DNA of 64,000 nucleotides from Jezberella montanilacus (lineage in GTDB: Bacteria > Pseudomonadota > Gammaproteobacteria > Burkholderiales > Burkholderiaceae_B): assembly GCF_003003055.1 (NCBI RefSeq), contig NZ_PVTV01000001.1, forward strand, positions 34,813 to 98,812. The letters run 5' to 3'. Of this stretch, positions 37,070 to 47,984 are shown piece after piece; the first letter of the stretch is position 1; the number at the start of each line of letters is the position of its first letter. The translations under genes and the position numbers were made by a program. Under the pieces are notes generated by a model. It saw nothing but the letters and a program-made list of their open reading frames with translations, had not been told where the DNA came from and ran no database searches.

Positions 37070-38091
37070 TCTCAACCTTGGCAGGCTCGATGGGAATGGC
37101 GGTTACCGACGCTGCGTTCTGGATGCCCTTGCTATTGATGGGCATGCTCTTTTTATTGACTCTGGGTGGTTTGCTGTTTGATGGATTTGATGTGGGTGTG
37201 GGCCTATTGCTGGGCGTTGCTCCGTCAGTTGAGCGGGCGAGAATGATGGTTATCTTGTCTCCGTGGCGAGATGCAAACGAGGTGTGGCTGATTTTGGCGC
37301 TTGGCTTGTTCTTGGCGGCGTTTCCGCTAGGTTGGTCTGCGGTACTCGGTCATTTGTATGTTCCGCTAACGTTCACGATGTTGGGGACGACCTTGCGTAA
37401 TGTTGCCTTTGAGTTTCGAATTCGCGCGCCTGCCGAGCAACGAGTGGTTTGGGTAAGGAGATTCTGGTTCGGTTCGCTCTTGACTGCAATTGGGCACGGA
37501 CTGTTATTGGCGTCGGTTGTAACAGGCTATCAACAAGGGAATGATTCAACTTGGTTTAGTCTGTTTTTAGCGCTTTGCACGGTGGCCGCCTATGCGTTGC
37601 TTGGTGCTTGTTGGCTAGTTATGCGCTTGCAGGGTGATCTGCAGCAAAAGGCGGCAGGTTGGGCAAGGCACGCTATTCGCTGGGCCGCGGCTGGCATGGT
37701 AGCTGTTGCCGTCGCTCTCGGGCTAGCAAATCCCGCCATCTTCTACAAATGGAGCAATACCACTCGACTGGTTCTCGCCATGCCAATTTGGTTATTAATG
37801 CTGGGTTGCTTTGTCGGCATGGATATGGGTCTGCTTCGTGTGACTAAAGCCAAGTATCAAACGCTAGCCTGGACGCCCTTTGCTTTGTGTGTTTTGCTGT
37901 TTTTTCTGCTGCTGAGTGGCCTGGCTTACAGTATGTTTCCCTTCGTTATCTTGGATAACATGACCATCTGGGATGCTGCTTCAGCTGTCGGATCGCTGAA
38001 ACTCATTTTATTGATTACTTTTGTTGCCGTGCCCATCATGGTTCTTTTTAACTTGATGGGATATCGGTCGCTATTTGGTCGGGCACCGTAA
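37066..38091 (+). CDS. CydB-like membrane protein (cytochrome bd subunit II family)
   Basis: A 341-residue integral membrane protein that keeps CydB hallmarks better than its partner keeps those of CydA: LLFDGFDVGVGLLLG near residue 40, SPWRDANEVWLILALGLFLAAFP near 65, and the C-terminal FPFVILDNMTIWDAAS. In ordinary cytochrome bd, CydB scaffolds CydA and carries no b/d haem ligand in E. coli. The ATG overlaps the CydA-like stop (ATGA). Its 3' end overlaps the convergent histidine-kinase gene by 44 bases. Confidence 0.85.
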   Translation: MISTLAGSMGMAVTDAAFWMPLLLMGMLFLLTLGGLLFDGFDVGVGLLLGVAPSVERARMMVILSPWRDANEVWLILALGLFLAAFPLGWSAVLGHLYVPLTFTMLGTTLRNVAFEFRIRAPAEQRVVWVRRFWFGSLLTAIGHGLLLASVVTGYQQGNDSTWFSLFLALCTVAAYALLGACWLVMRLQGDLQQKAAGWARHAIRWAAAGMVAVAVALGLANPAIFYKWSNTTRLVLAMPIWLLMLGCFVGMDMGLLRVTKAKYQTLAWTPFALCVLLFFLLLSGLAYSMFPFVILDNMTIWDAASAVGSLKLILLITFVAVPIMVLFNLMGYRSLFGRAP

Positions 38092-39505
38092 GCGGTAGAT
38101 TCACCTGAACTTCTAACCCCCCCGTGGCGCTTTGCCCGAGAGTCAATGAGCCCGAATGTGCTTGGCTAATGATAACGGCCAATGCCAAACCCAAGCCGAC
38201 GTTTCCGCTGCGTGTTCGGGCTTGATCCAGTCGAACAAACGGCTCTATTGCCTCTTTGCGCTTGCTTTCGTGTATGCCGGCCCCGTGATCAATGACGCGA
38301 AGTACCGCGTCTTGACCTTGTGACGTTAGAGATACTTGCACTGGCGGCCGGCCGTGATGCAGTGCATTTTCAATCAAATTATCAAGTAAACGCGATAGGG
38401 CCAGTGAGTCCCCCATCACGAAGCACGAGTAAGGCTTACCGATCAAGCTGACATCACTACCAGCGCTTCGCCAGTTATTAACCCGCTCCGCGACCCAGGC
38501 ATCCATGCGGATGGGGCGCCGATCGTAGGCGGCGCCATCGGTTCCTCGAAGATATTGAATGAATTGCTCGGCGATGTGTTGCATATCCTCCAGATCTTTT
38601 TTGATACCTTCTTTCAAAAGAGTATCGTCGGACATCTCGATACGTAACCACATTCTCGTCATTGGGCCTTTAAGATCATGGGGCAACCCAGCCAGTAGCG
38701 TCCGTTTAACAGATTCCGCAGCTGCCAGGGCGTCCAGCATGCCATTGAATCGCTCGCCCAATATGCGGGTCTCCGTCGGGCCAGTCGGCTTGACCCGTAT
38801 CGGCTGACCTGAGGCAAGCTGGTCGGTGGCGGCCATGAGTTGAGTGATCGGACGGGTGATATGCCATGAAAACCACAGCGCGACAAGCGTCAGCGCCGCA
38901 AGTGCCCCCATCCACAAAGTGACCAGTCGAATCTGGACTGGTGGATCGATCAAGTTAATCGGAATGACCAGCCAATCTCGATGTGTAGTTTGGCTATCAA
39001 GGGCCTTTTGATTTTTAACTGAAACGAAGAACTGTGCGTCGGATCCGCGAGAAAGGGCGATACGGGTACCAGGACTCAATTCTGTTTTTAGCTTGACGAC
39101 CAGACCTTGCAAACTTTGACGCACCTCGTCCATCGTGATCGACTGTTCTCCCGGCTCGCCGCTGGAGGTTCGGTGCGGAAAGTAAACATTAGCTGGTAGC
39201 CGCCCACTGATAATCTGCCATTGACCACCTGTCGCATGTTTAACGAACTCACGTCTTTCCTGGCTCGGTAAATCTTCAACTGCAGTTTGGATGGTGTGAA
39301 TCGTCGTTGCAATTAACTGCATAGCAACGGTATTCGTGTGATTGCTACGGTACAAATATAGCCAGTAAGTGGTGATTGCCTGCATGGTTAAGGCAGTGAT
39401 CAACACGAGCATTATCAGTCTCGTTCGCAAAGAGAGCAGCAGGACGCGTTTAAGATATTTCAAGGCGAGAAGCGATAGCCGGTACCCCAAACGGTTTGTA
39501 TCCAT
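38048..39505 (-). CDS. Sensor histidine kinase, EnvZ-like
   Basis: A 485-residue membrane kinase. Two membrane helices (about 28-52 and 195-216) bracket a periplasmic sensor domain of about 140 residues. These are followed by a HAMP domain (SWHITRPITQLMAATDQLASG), the H-box with phospho-acceptor H276 (LLAGLPHDLKGPMTRMWLRIE), the N-box DNLIENALHHG and the G-boxes DHGAGI and GNVGLGLALA. The H-box resembles EnvZ. Its start overlaps the response-regulator end by 46 bases. Its 3' end overlaps the CydB-like gene. The stimulus is unknown. Confidence 0.92.
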   Translation of the reverse strand: MDTNRLGYRLSLLALKYLKRVLLLSLRTRLIMLVLITALTMQAITTYWLYLYRSNHTNTVAMQLIATTIHTIQTAVEDLPSQERREFVKHATGGQWQIISGRLPANVYFPHRTSSGEPGEQSITMDEVRQSLQGLVVKLKTELSPGTRIALSRGSDAQFFVSVKNQKALDSQTTHRDWLVIPINLIDPPVQIRLVTLWMGALAALTLVALWFSWHITRPITQLMAATDQLASGQPIRVKPTGPTETRILGERFNGMLDALAAAESVKRTLLAGLPHDLKGPMTRMWLRIEMSDDTLLKEGIKKDLEDMQHIAEQFIQYLRGTDGAAYDRRPIRMDAWVAERVNNWRSAGSDVSLIGKPYSCFVMGDSLALSRLLDNLIENALHHGRPPVQVSLTSQGQDAVLRVIDHGAGIHESKRKEAIEPFVRLDQARTRSGNVGLGLALAVIISQAHSGSLTLGQSATGGLEVQVNLPLTVPDQIATDIPSS

Positions 39506-40158
39506 CTGGGTTGTTTAGGGTCAACTTCAATGACTCGACGCAAACGTAAAATGGCGATATCGATCGCCCTGTCGTTTCGCTCACCGTTTTCGTCGTCACG
39601 TGCGAGCAACAACAGTCGCTCGCGCGATAAAGCTTTGCCTGAGTTTTTGATCAGGGCTTCCAGCAAGTTAATTTCACCGCCAGTCAGTTTGACAATCTCG
39701 TTGTCCTGGGTGAGTTGCCGGGTGGCATAGTCAAACACGAAACGACCAAAACTGACCGACTGATCCTGCTGGAGGGACGAGGGGCCTTGTTTGCGTCTGA
39801 GTATGGCTTCGATCCGTGCAAGTAACTCTCGAGGATCGAACGGTTTACCCAAATAGTCGTCGGCGCCCGCTTTCAGACCTGCGATTTTTTCTTGTATGGT
39901 GTCTTTAGCGGTGAGCAGGATGATCGGTATATCCTCACCCCGATCGCGCAAACGTTTGCAAGCGTCTAATCCATCGATGCCTGGCATCATCCGATCCAGC
40001 ACGATCAGCGCTGGATTGAAACGTTGAATCTTCGCGTCCAGATCAGTGGCGTCGGGCGCAATGAGGGTGTCATAGTCGTGTTTGTTGAGGTAGTCCGCCA
40101 GCAACTGCCGCAAGGCAGGATCGTCATCCACGACAAGCAATTTGATTCTTGGATTCAT
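39460..40158 (-). CDS. OmpR-family response regulator
   Basis: A 232-residue regulator with an N-terminal receiver (acidic DDD at 11-13, phospho-acceptor D55 in IVLDRMMPG, T-A near 84, K near 106) and a C-terminal winged-helix DNA-binding domain (RAIDIAILRLRRVIEVDPKQPRWIQTVWGTGYRF). The ATG at 40158 is chosen since MNPRIKLLVVDDD begins the receiver. It is transcribed ahead of its cognate kinase and divergently from recQ. Target genes are unknown; the adjacent cydAB-like pair is a candidate only by position. Confidence 0.93.
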   Translation of the reverse strand: MNPRIKLLVVDDDPALRQLLADYLNKHDYDTLIAPDATDLDAKIQRFNPALIVLDRMMPGIDGLDACKRLRDRGEDIPIILLTAKDTIQEKIAGLKAGADDYLGKPFDPRELLARIEAILRRKQGPSSLQQDQSVSFGRFVFDYATRQLTQDNEIVKLTGGEINLLEALIKNSGKALSRERLLLLARDDENGERNDRAIDIAILRLRRVIEVDPKQPRWIQTVWGTGYRFSP

Positions 40159-40249
40159 AATCGGGGATGTTACTGAATAATGGTTCGGGTTTGCCAAATA
40201 TTTTGTCGCAACCCCACTTTTACCCGCCCGCACAAGCATAAACTGACGG

Positions 40250-42100
40250 ATGTCCCAATCTTTAGCAGGTAGCGTTCGAATGTCTGAGCACAGCGCGCTT
40301 GACGTCTTGCAGCGCGTCTTCGGTTATGAGTCGTTTCGTGGTGAGCAAGCCGCGATTATTGATCATGTTGTCAGCGGCGGCGATGCTTTGGTATTGATGC
40401 CGACCGGGGGTGGTAAATCCCTTTGCTATCAAATACCTGCGCTCGTTAGGCCTGGTGTCGGTGTGGTGTTATCCCCTCTGATTGCTTTAATGCAGGATCA
40501 GGTAGATGCACTCACTGAATTGGGCGTTCGAGCGGCTTTTTTAAATTCAACTCAAGATTGGCAACGTGGTCGCGAAGTTGAGCAGGCTTTCTTAAAGGGT
40601 GAGATTGATCTGTTGTATGTCGCCCCCGAACGTTTGCTGACGGATCGTTGCCTCGATTTGTTATCAAGGGGCCGCATCGCCTTGTTTGCCATTGATGAGG
40701 CGCATTGCGTTTCTCAGTGGGGGCATGATTTTCGTCCTGAATATCTTGGCTTATCCATCTTGCACGAACGATGGCCCGACATCCCCCGCATCGCCTTAAC
40801 GGCGACGGCTACCGAATTCACTCGCCGCGAGATTGCTCAGCGACTGGCACTCGATGACGCAGAGCATTTTGTCTCCAGTTTTGATCGTCCTAATATCCGC
40901 TATCAGATTGTAGAAAAACAAGATGCTCGCAAACAACTTTTGCGTTTGATTCAGCAAGATCACGCCGGTGACGCTGGTATCGTTTATTGCCTGTCACGAA
41001 ACAAAGTGGAGGAAACCGCTGAATTTCTTTGCGCTCACGGCATTACCGCTTTGGCATATCACGCTGGCTTAAGCGCGACCCTAAGATCGCAGAATCAAGC
41101 GCGGTTTTTGCGCGAAGACAGTGTGGTGATGGTCGCGACGATTGCCTTTGGTATGGGCATTGACAAGCCTGACGTCAGATTTGTCGCTCATGTCGACATG
41201 CCAAAATCGATAGAAGGCTACTATCAAGAGACGGGCCGTGCCGGTCGCGATGGCTTGGCCGCTTCTGCTTGGTTGGCCTATGGGCTGCAGGATGTCGTGC
41301 AGCAACGTCGCATGATTGACGAATCGAGCGGCGATGAGGTGTTTCGGCGTCGGCTGGGTCAACAACTCGATGCCATGTTGAGCCTATGTGAGGCGATCGG
41401 TTGTCGCCGCCAGCGCTTGCTGCAGTATTTTGGTCAAACCATCGAGTTTTGCGGTAATTGTGATAACTGCTTAATGCCACCGGACGCCTGGGATGGCACA
41501 GTCGCCGCACAAAAATTACTGTCTGCCGTCTTTCGCTTGATGAATGAGCGGGGTCAGCGCTATGGTGCTGGTCATTTGATCGACATACTGAGAGGTAAAC
41601 AAACCCCACGCGTGCTTGAGCAGGATCATGCCTCTTTGTCTGTTTTCGGAATTGGGCAAGATTTGTCGGAACAAAATTGGCGCAGCGTGCTACGGCAATT
41701 GTTGGCTCAGGGATTTTTGATGGTCGATCACGAAGGTTACGGCACCTTAGCGTTGACTGATAGTGCTAGAAAAGTCTTAAAAGGCGAGCAGACCTTGTTG
41801 CTGCGACGAGAGGTGGCACGACCAGCCAAGGGCAGTGCTCCGCGACCCAAACCGCTTCATCCGGATTTACCGAATCGGGCGATTGCTTTATACGAAAGTT
41901 TGCGCCAGTGGCGAGCGGCCGTTGCACGCGATCACGGTGTCCCAGCCTATGTAATTTTTCATGACGCCACACTACGTGAGATTGCGATTACACGCCCAGT
42001 GGACTTAAACGCTTTGTCACATATCACAGGGGTGGGGGCTCGCAAGCTCGAAGCCTATGGGCAGTTGCTGCTGGCGTGCATTGCCAGAGAAGCCGCCTAA
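40250..42100 (+). CDS. recQ: ATP-dependent DNA helicase RecQ
   Basis: A 616-residue 3'-5' helicase for recombination and stalled-fork repair. Walker [17 protein letters not shown] lies near residue 50, the DEAH box and RecQ loop in [19 protein letters not shown], and motif VI in [13 protein letters not shown] zinc site ([10 protein letters not shown]...CGNCDNC) leads into the RQC winged helix, and the HRDC domain is at the C terminus ([23 protein letters not shown]). An ATG at 40280 is an alternative start. The stop region overlaps the convergent ruvB stop by four bases. Confidence 0.97.
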   Translation: MSQSLAGSVRMSEHSALDVLQRVFGYESFRGEQAAIIDHVVSGGDALVLMPTGGGKSLCYQIPALVRPGVGVVLSPLIALMQDQVDALTELGVRAAFLNSTQDWQRGREVEQAFLKGEIDLLYVAPERLLTDRCLDLLSRGRIALFAIDEAHCVSQWGHDFRPEYLGLSILHERWPDIPRIALTATATEFTRREIAQRLALDDAEHFVSSFDRPNIRYQIVEKQDARKQLLRLIQQDHAGDAGIVYCLSRNKVEETAEFLCAHGITALAYHAGLSATLRSQNQARFLREDSVVMVATIAFGMGIDKPDVRFVAHVDMPKSIEGYYQETGRAGRDGLAASAWLAYGLQDVVQQRRMIDESSGDEVFRRRLGQQLDAMLSLCEAIGCRRQRLLQYFGQTIEFCGNCDNCLMPPDAWDGTVAAQKLLSAVFRLMNERGQRYGAGHLIDILRGKQTPRVLEQDHASLSVFGIGQDLSEQNWRSVLRQLLAQGFLMVDHEGYGTLALTDSARKVLKGEQTLLLRREVARPAKGSAPRPKPLHPDLPNRAIALYESLRQWRAAVARDHGVPAYVIFHDATLREIAITRPVDLNALSHITGVGARKLEAYGQLLLACIAREAA

Positions 42101-43167
42101 AGTGGCAAGGAGGGTTGCTCTCCTGAGCGACCAGCGGGTGGTGTTAAACCAAGATGTCGCCAGGTTGTCTGGGTTGCCATCCTGCCGCGGTTAGTTCGCT
42201 GCAAATAGCCATGTTGAATCAAATAGGGCTCGATCACGTCTTCAATCGTGTCGCGTGCCTCGCCAATTGCTGCAGCCAGACTGTCTACTCCAACCGGACC
42301 ACCGTCAAATTTATGAACAATGGCCTCGAGCAGTTTACGATCCATCAGATCTAAACCCTGAGGGTCGACCTCAAGCATGACTAGCGCTCTGGCTGCAACG
42401 TCGTTGTCTATTGTGCCGTTGGATTTCACCTGAGCGTAGTCTCTCACGCGTCGCAATAAACGATTGGCTATCCGAGGGGTGCCGCGCGCGCGCTTGGCGA
42501 TCTCGGCTGCGCCTTCAGGCGTAATGGGTGCTTGTAACAAGTTTGCACTGCGAGTGACGATCCGGGTGAGTTCCTCTGGCGAATAAAACTCTAGCCGCGA
42601 GACGATGCCGAAACGGTCTCTGAGTGGATTGGTCAGCATCCCCGCCCGCGTTGTTGCCCCGACGAGCGTGAAGGGCTGAAGGTCGAGTTTGACGCTCCGA
42701 GCAGCTGGGCCTTCACCGATCAAAATATCGATCTGAAAGTCTTCTAGTGCTGGATAAAGGATCTCTTCGACCACCGGAGAGAGTCGATGGATTTCGTCAA
42801 TGAATAAAACGTCGTTGCGCTCGAGATTGGTCAACAAGGCCGCCAGATCGCCCGGGCGCTCCAGCACAGGTCCTGAAGTCTGGCGCAGATTGACGCCCAT
42901 TTCGTACGCAACAATGTGGGCAAGGGTCGTTTTGCCCAGTCCGGGTGGGCCGAACAACAGAACGTGATCTAGCGACTCGTTTCGGTTACGGGCTGCCGAG
43001 ATGAAAATTTCAAGCTGTTCTCGAACCCGTTGCTGGCCAACATATTCTTGAAGGGCTTTCGGCCGCAAGGCTCTCTCTATCGATTCTTCTTGAGGAGTTA
43101 TCGCCTGCGGTGCCACAATCCGACTGTTGTCAGGGTGAGAAGACAGCGAATCTGATTGTATTGCCAT
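42097..43167 (-). CDS. ruvB: Holliday junction branch-migration helicase RuvB
   Basis: A 356-residue AAA+ ATPase that drives Holliday-junction branch migration with RuvA. The N-terminal [14 protein letters not shown], Walker [18 protein letters not shown], Walker [12 protein letters not shown], sensor [18 protein letters not shown] and the C-terminal winged helix ([21 protein letters not shown]) are all typical. It is separated from ruvA and ruvC, which lie about 2 kb away with two unrelated genes on the opposite strand between them. Confidence 0.98.
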   Translation of the reverse strand: MAIQSDSLSSHPDNSRIVAPQAITPQEESIERALRPKALQEYVGQQRVREQLEIFISAARNRNESLDHVLLFGPPGLGKTTLAHIVAYEMGVNLRQTSGPVLERPGDLAALLTNLERNDVLFIDEIHRLSPVVEEILYPALEDFQIDILIGEGPAARSVKLDLQPFTLVGATTRAGMLTNPLRDRFGIVSRLEFYSPEELTRIVTRSANLLQAPITPEGAAEIAKRARGTPRIANRLLRRVRDYAQVKSNGTIDNDVAARALVMLEVDPQGLDLMDRKLLEAIVHKFDGGPVGVDSLAAAIGEARDTIEDVIEPYLIQHGYLQRTNRGRMATQTTWRHLGLTPPAGRSGEQPSLPL

Positions 43168-43246
43168 AAAAAATAGAGCCTCTGCTCAAACCATTTGCAA
43201 GAATCGTACACTATCCCACTGATCTTATTAACTGCCAGAGGAAATC

Positions 43247-44221
43247 ATGACTTTAATTTTGCCCACTTTTGACGACGTCGCAAAAGCTTCTGAAATCCTG
43301 AAGGGGGTTGCCCATCGGACCCCCGTGTTGACATCCAGAACCGCTGACAGTCAAACCGGCGCAAAAATATTTTTTAAAGCAGAAAATTATCAGCGTATGG
43401 GGGCGTTTAAATTTCGCGGCGGCTATAACGCGATTGCCAGCTTGAACGACGAGCAGCGTGCCAAAGGCGTGCTTGCGTATTCATCCGGCAACCATGCTCA
43501 AGCGATTGCCTTATCGGGCCAGTTGCTGGGTGTGAAAACAGTCATCCTCATGCCTGAGGATGCCCCTGCGGCCAAGAAGGCAGCCACTGAGGGGTATGGG
43601 GCGACGGTTGTCACCTACGATCGCTATACGCAAAGCCGCGAAGAACTCGCCCGCGCCATGCAAGAAGAGACGGGCATGACGGTCGTCCCGCCCTACGATC
43701 ATTTTCATGTCATCGCTGGGCAAGGCACTGCTGCGAAAGAGTTGATTGAGGACGTGGGGGAGCTAGACTACCTGCTTGTGTGTGTCGGTGGCGGCGGGTT
43801 GTTGGCAGGATGCGCTCTAGCGGCAAAAGGCCTAAGCCCCAATTGCCAGGTGTTTGGTGTTGAGCCAGAGGCTGGTAATGATGGTCAGCAGTCTTTTCGT
43901 CAGGGTGAGATCGTGTCCATCGCAACCCCCAGATCTATCGCTGATGGCGCTTTAACAAACTACCTGGGTCAATTGACTTTCGCTATCATCCAAGACAAGG
44001 TGACTGATATGTTGACGGTTAGTGATGCACAGCTTATTCAAACCATGAAGTTTTTTGGTGAACGCATGAAGATGGTCGTCGAGCCAACGGGATGTCTGGC
44101 TGCTGCTGCGATCCTGCACGGCGCGTTAAAAGTTCCTGCTGGATCAAGGGTTGGTGTTATCCTTAGCGGCGGTAATGTGGATCTGAACGCTTACGCTGGT
44201 TTTTTGTCTCAAACCGCTTAG
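43247..44221 (+). CDS. PLP-dependent serine/threonine (or 3-hydroxyaspartate) dehydratase
   Basis: A 324-residue fold-type II PLP enzyme that deaminates a beta-hydroxy amino acid to a 2-oxoacid. The PLP lysine is K55 in MGAFKFRGGYNA, the substrate loop is YSSGNHAQAIA, and the phosphate loop is CVGGGGLLAGCAL. It lacks the C-terminal ACT regulatory domain of biosynthetic IlvA, so it is the short catabolic type. Threonine ammonia-lyase, serine racemase/dehydratase and threo-3-hydroxyaspartate dehydratase share this pattern and cannot be told apart here. An AGAGGAAA site precedes the ATG. Confidence 0.88.
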   Translation: MTLILPTFDDVAKASEILKGVAHRTPVLTSRTADSQTGAKIFFKAENYQRMGAFKFRGGYNAIASLNDEQRAKGVLAYSSGNHAQAIALSGQLLGVKTVILMPEDAPAAKKAATEGYGATVVTYDRYTQSREELARAMQEETGMTVVPPYDHFHVIAGQGTAAKELIEDVGELDYLLVCVGGGGLLAGCALAAKGLSPNCQVFGVEPEAGNDGQQSFRQGEIVSIATPRSIADGALTNYLGQLTFAIIQDKVTDMLTVSDAQLIQTMKFFGERMKMVVEPTGCLAAAAILHGALKVPAGSRVGVILSGGNVDLNAYAGFLSQTA

Positions 44222-44251
44222 GTCAAACCACGAAGCTTTAAAGGATCTCAA

Positions 44252-45166
44252 ATGCGCGTGCTCGTGATTGGTGGGACTGGATTTATTGGTCGACAGTTAG
44301 TGGGACGTTTAGTCGCGAACGGGCATACGGTGCATGTGCCAACACGACGCTACGCGCAGGGCCGTGAGCTGCTGGTCTATCCAACAGTGACGGTGCTTGA
44401 AGCCAATGTCCAGGACGACGCTGTTTTGCAGGGCTTGGTTGCAAGTTGCGATGCCGTGATTAATCTAGTCGGTATTCTTCATAGTCGCTCAGGGATGCCT
44501 TTCGGTGCAGATTTCGATCAGGCACATGTTCAATTACCCAGGCGCATAGCGCTTGCTTGTAAGCAAGCCCAGGTTACCCGACTGATTCACGTCAGTGCAC
44601 TGGGCGCCAGCACGACTGGCCCAAGCGCTTATCTGAGATCTAAAGCGGCGGGCGAAAAAGTCTTGCAGGATATCTTTGCGAACTGGTCTGATGGTCATTG
44701 CACCATCATGCGTCCTTCGGTGGTTTTCGGTGCGGAGGATCAGTTCATGAATATGTTTGCAACTTTAGCTAAATGGTTTCCCGCCCTACCACTGGCTGGC
44801 TCTAAGGCCAGATTGCAACCCGTCTTTGTCGAGGATGTTGCTCAAGCCATCGTCAATGCTCTTCAAAATACTCACACTTACGGTCACACCTACGATCTAG
44901 TTGGTCCGCGTGTTTACACACTCGGCGAGTTAGTTAGTCTGGCGGCAATCTGGTCCGGGCACCCCAGATCGATCATCCCCATGCCCTTTTTTATTGGTCA
45001 ATTACAGGCGTTCTTCTTCGAATGTCTGCCGGGCGCACCACTCATGTCCAGAGATAATCTGGATTCGCTGACTGTGGATAACGTGAGTGTCAATGGCATC
45101 GATCCAATCCTGGGCGTTGTGCCTACACCGTTAGAATCCGTCGCGCCGAATTATTTGAACAAGTAA
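44252..45166 (+). CDS. NDUFA9-like NAD(P)-binding protein
   Basis: A 304-residue atypical short-chain dehydrogenase/reductase with an N-terminal Rossmann motif VIGGTGFIGRQLV (residues 5-17). The family segments NLVGILH and RLIHVSALGAS are present, and the MRPSVVFGAEDQF block resembles the complex I NDUFA9 accessory-subunit family common in Proteobacteria. Its role in bacteria is uncertain; quinone or nucleotide-sugar chemistry has been suggested for relatives. A hydrophobic patch near residue 250 (PFFIGQLQAFFFE) may bind membrane. An AAAGGA site lies before the ATG. Confidence 0.85.
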   Translation: MRVLVIGGTGFIGRQLVGRLVANGHTVHVPTRRYAQGRELLVYPTVTVLEANVQDDAVLQGLVASCDAVINLVGILHSRSGMPFGADFDQAHVQLPRRIALACKQAQVTRLIHVSALGASTTGPSAYLRSKAAGEKVLQDIFANWSDGHCTIMRPSVVFGAEDQFMNMFATLAKWFPALPLAGSKARLQPVFVEDVAQAIVNALQNTHTYGHTYDLVGPRVYTLGELVSLAAIWSGHPRSIIPMPFFIGQLQAFFFECLPGAPLMSRDNLDSLTVDNVSVNGIDPILGVVPTPLESVAPNYLNK

Positions 45167-45178
45167 TCCTGGACGCGA

Positions 45179-45751
45179 CTAGCGTGCCAATCCTTTGAGC
45201 GCCAGCCGAATGCCGTCCGAAACACTGATATCCTCGGGCAGGTTTTTAGTAGCCAGCAGCGCTTCTTTTTCTGAGTAGCCTAAGGCGGTCAAGGCGTGCA
45301 GGATATCCGTCTGGCCACCCCTTACTTGAGGGGCGCCAACCCCAAGATCGGCACCTAGTTTGCCCTTCATCTCAAGCAGCAGTCGCTCTGCCGTTTTTTT
45401 GCCTATGCCCGGCACTCTGATCAAAGGTGCCGTGTCCTGCATGGTGATTGCCTGAGCCAGTTCAGCAGAGGTCATACCTGACAAGACCGCCAGAGCCGTT
45501 CGAGCCCCGATACCGGTGACCTTAGTGATTTCACGAAAAGTTTGGCGCTCTTCAGCCGTCGCGAAACCAAAGAGTAAATGTGCGTCCTCACGCACGACCA
45601 GATGTGTCAGTAAAGTGGTCGTCTGACCGAGCTCTGGTAGCAAGTAAAAGGTGGTCATCGACACGTCTAATTCGTAGCCGACCCCACCTACGTCAAGCCC
45701 CACCTTTGGCGGCGCTTTTTCGTAAAGTTTCCCAGTCAGTCGTCCGATCAT
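45179..45751 (-). CDS. ruvA: Holliday junction DNA-binding protein RuvA
   Basis: A 190-residue RuvA. The N-terminal OB domain [30 protein letters not shown] leads into two helix-hairpin-helix motifs ([19 protein letters not shown] and [21 protein letters not shown]) and a C-terminal domain that contacts RuvB ([11 protein letters not shown]). It tetramerises on four-way junctions. It follows ruvC by 19 bases on the same strand. Confidence 0.97.
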   Translation of the reverse strand: MIGRLTGKLYEKAPPKVGLDVGGVGYELDVSMTTFYLLPELGQTTTLLTHLVVREDAHLLFGFATAEERQTFREITKVTGIGARTALAVLSGMTSAELAQAITMQDTAPLIRVPGIGKKTAERLLLEMKGKLGADLGVGAPQVRGGQTDILHALTALGYSEKEALLATKNLPEDISVSDGIRLALKGLAR

Positions 45752-45770
45752 TTTTTAGTGTCCTAAGTAA

Positions 45771-46322
45771 TTAGCCAAGCATACGACCAGCGCGAACTTT
45801 GGTACGACCGCGTGAGCTGCGGGCGGCATAGTTCAGCTCGGCGATTTTCTCAGAGATTGGTGAGATGTGCGCGTGGCAAATGGCGCAAGCGAGGGCATCG
45901 GCTGAATCTGGTGCTGGTATGCCATCAAGATTGAGCAGACGCTGCACCATCATTTGAACCTGTTCTTTTGCCGCGCGACCAGCGCCGACGACAGATTTTT
46001 TGATTTGTAATGCTGTGTATTCGTGAACAGCCAGTCCTCTGTCTGCCAGTGCGCACAGCGCCGCACCCCTTGCTTGACCAAGCAGCAACGTAGAGGCCGG
46101 GTTGGTATTCATAAAAACGATTTCCATTGCGGATACGTCGGGTTGATGTTGCTCGACAACCTCCCGCAGATTATCCAAAATCACCTTTAGCCGTAACGGC
46201 AATGTCACGTCGGTGGGCACGACGATTGTGCCACTGGCGACGTAAGTCAGTTTTGAACCGCGCACCTCAATTACACCGAACCCAGTGCGTCTTAAACCCG
46301 GGTCAACCCCCAGTATGCGCAT
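45771..46322 (-). CDS. ruvC: Crossover junction endodeoxyribonuclease RuvC
   Basis: A 183-residue Holliday-junction resolvase of the RNase-H fold. The four acidic catalytic residues are visible in [16 protein letters not shown] and [13 protein letters not shown]. The ATG at 46322 is used rather than a GTG one codon earlier. It begins 10 bases after the purH stop and lies upstream of ruvA, so purH-ruvC-ruvA are likely co-transcribed. Confidence 0.97.
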   Translation of the reverse strand: MRILGVDPGLRRTGFGVIEVRGSKLTYVASGTIVVPTDVTLPLRLKVILDNLREVVEQHQPDVSAMEIVFMNTNPASTLLLGQARGAALCALADRGLAVHEYTALQIKKSVVGAGRAAKEQVQMMVQRLLNLDGIPAPDSADALACAICHAHISPISEKIAELNYAARSSRGRTKVRAGRMLG

Positions 46323-46332
46323 CACAGACTCA

Positions 46333-47925
46333 TCAATGCCGGAAGTGACGCATAGCGGTCAGCACCATGACGATATCGTGTTCGTTAGCCGCCGCAATCA
46401 CTTCATCGTCTCGCATACTGCCACCGGGCTGGATGACGCAAGTCGCGCCTGCCTTCACGACCACATCGAGCCCATCACGGAAGGGGAAAAACGCGTCTGA
46501 AGCGACCGCAGAACCCTGCAGGCTGAGGCCAGCATTTTCAGCTTTGATTGAGGCAATACGGGCTGAATCAATTCGACTCATCTGACCCGCACCAACCCCC
46601 AAGGTCATGCCGTTGCCGACGAACACAATCGCATTGGATTTCACGTACTTCGCGACCTTCCAGGCGAACATTAAATCTTGCAATTGTTCAGCGGTTGGCT
46701 GACGTTTTGAAGCAACCACTAAATCAGCCAGCGCTAGCTTTTTAGCGTCAGGGGTTTGAACCAGCCATCCACCACCTACCCGTTTGACATCAATGTCGTT
46801 TTGCCCAGCACCCATGGGTATTGTTAAAACACGAACATTCTTTTTGGCCGCGAATATCGCTAAGGCGTCTGCATCGTAGCCGGGCGCCAGGACGACCTCG
46901 AGAAACTGTGCACTGACTGTCTGTGCAGTGGCTGCGTCGATTGGTCGGTTAAACGCGATGATGCCGCCAAAGGCCGATGTCGTGTCCGTTTTGAGTGCCT
47001 TGATATAAGCCTCGTGTACGTTGCTGGCGATGGCTACGCCACACGGATTGGCGTGCTTGACAATGACGCAAGCGGGCTCGTCAAAGCTACGCACGCAATC
47101 CCATGCTGCATCTGAATCAGCGATGTTGTTGTATGACAGTTCTTTACCTTGCAACTGTTTGAAATTCGCCATGAGACCAGCTGGGCAAAACGGATCTACA
47201 TAAAACGACGCAATTTGTTGAGCGTTTTCACCGTAACGCAGTCCTTGTTTCTGGTAGACCTGTAAGGTCAGTACATCAGGCCAAATGTTGCGTTCAGGTG
47301 GGATATCCTGCTCTGGTTCGGCGTTGGCGAGACTACTCATGTAGGCGGCAATCGCACCGTCGTAAGCGCTCGTATGTGCATAGACTTTAGCTGCCAGGGA
47401 TAAGCGCAGACCAAAGGATGTGCCGCCCGTGGGGCCGTCCATTTCTTTCAGGACAGTCGCATAGTCGGCCGGGTCGATCACGACCGTGATGCCACCTTCG
47501 CGTGTGCCGTGATTTTTTGCCGCCGCACGCAACATCGCAGGACCGCCAATATCAATATTTTCAACTGCATCAGCGAAGCTGCAATCGATTTTTGCAACCG
47601 TTTCGCGGAAGGGATAAAGATTCACAACCAGCAAATCAATCGCATCAATGCCGTGCTTTTTGATTGTGCGCAGATGCTCAGCGCTGTCACGTCTGGCGAG
47701 CAGGCCACCGTGAATTTTTGGATGCAATGTTTTGACACGACCATCCAGAATCTCTGGCGATCCCGTGTGGTCTGCCACCTCGGTAACGGTTAAGCCTGCT
47801 TGAGCGAGCAATTTTGCTGTACCACCAGTTGATAGCAGGCGGACGCCTCGTGCAGCGAGCTCTTTCGCGAAATCAACAACACCGGTTTTATCAGATACAG
47901 AAATCAGAGCAGTTTGGATTTTCAT
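46333..47925 (-). CDS. purH: Bifunctional AICAR formyltransferase/IMP cyclohydrolase
   Basis: A 530-residue enzyme for the last two steps of purine synthesis (AICAR to FAICAR to IMP). The N-terminal IMP cyclohydrolase domain begins [33 protein letters not shown], with [12 protein letters not shown]. The formyltransferase domain has [18 protein letters not shown] and [10 protein letters not shown]. Its substrate cofactor, 10-formyl-THF, is the one consumed by the PurU encoded elsewhere in the window. It follows fis by 59 bases. Confidence 0.98.
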   Translation of the reverse strand: MKIQTALISVSDKTGVVDFAKELAARGVRLLSTGGTAKLLAQAGLTVTEVADHTGSPEILDGRVKTLHPKIHGGLLARRDSAEHLRTIKKHGIDAIDLLVVNLYPFRETVAKIDCSFADAVENIDIGGPAMLRAAAKNHGTREGGITVVIDPADYATVLKEMDGPTGGTSFGLRLSLAAKVYAHTSAYDGAIAAYMSSLANAEPEQDIPPERNIWPDVLTLQVYQKQGLRYGENAQQIASFYVDPFCPAGLMANFKQLQGKELSYNNIADSDAAWDCVRSFDEPACVIVKHANPCGVAIASNVHEAYIKALKTDTTSAFGGIIAFNRPIDAATAQTVSAQFLEVVLAPGYDADALAIFAAKKNVRVLTIPMGAGQNDIDVKRVGGGWLVQTPDAKKLALADLVVASKRQPTAEQLQDLMFAWKVAKYVKSNAIVFVGNGMTLGVGAGQMSRIDSARIASIKAENAGLSLQGSAVASDAFFPFRDGLDVVVKAGATCVIQPGGSMRDDEVIAAANEHDIVMVLTAMRHFRH

Positions 47926-47984
47926 TATTTAGGGCAGAAAACAAAGTTTAGCGAAGGGGGTGATGAAGACTCGACTGACAGTGA

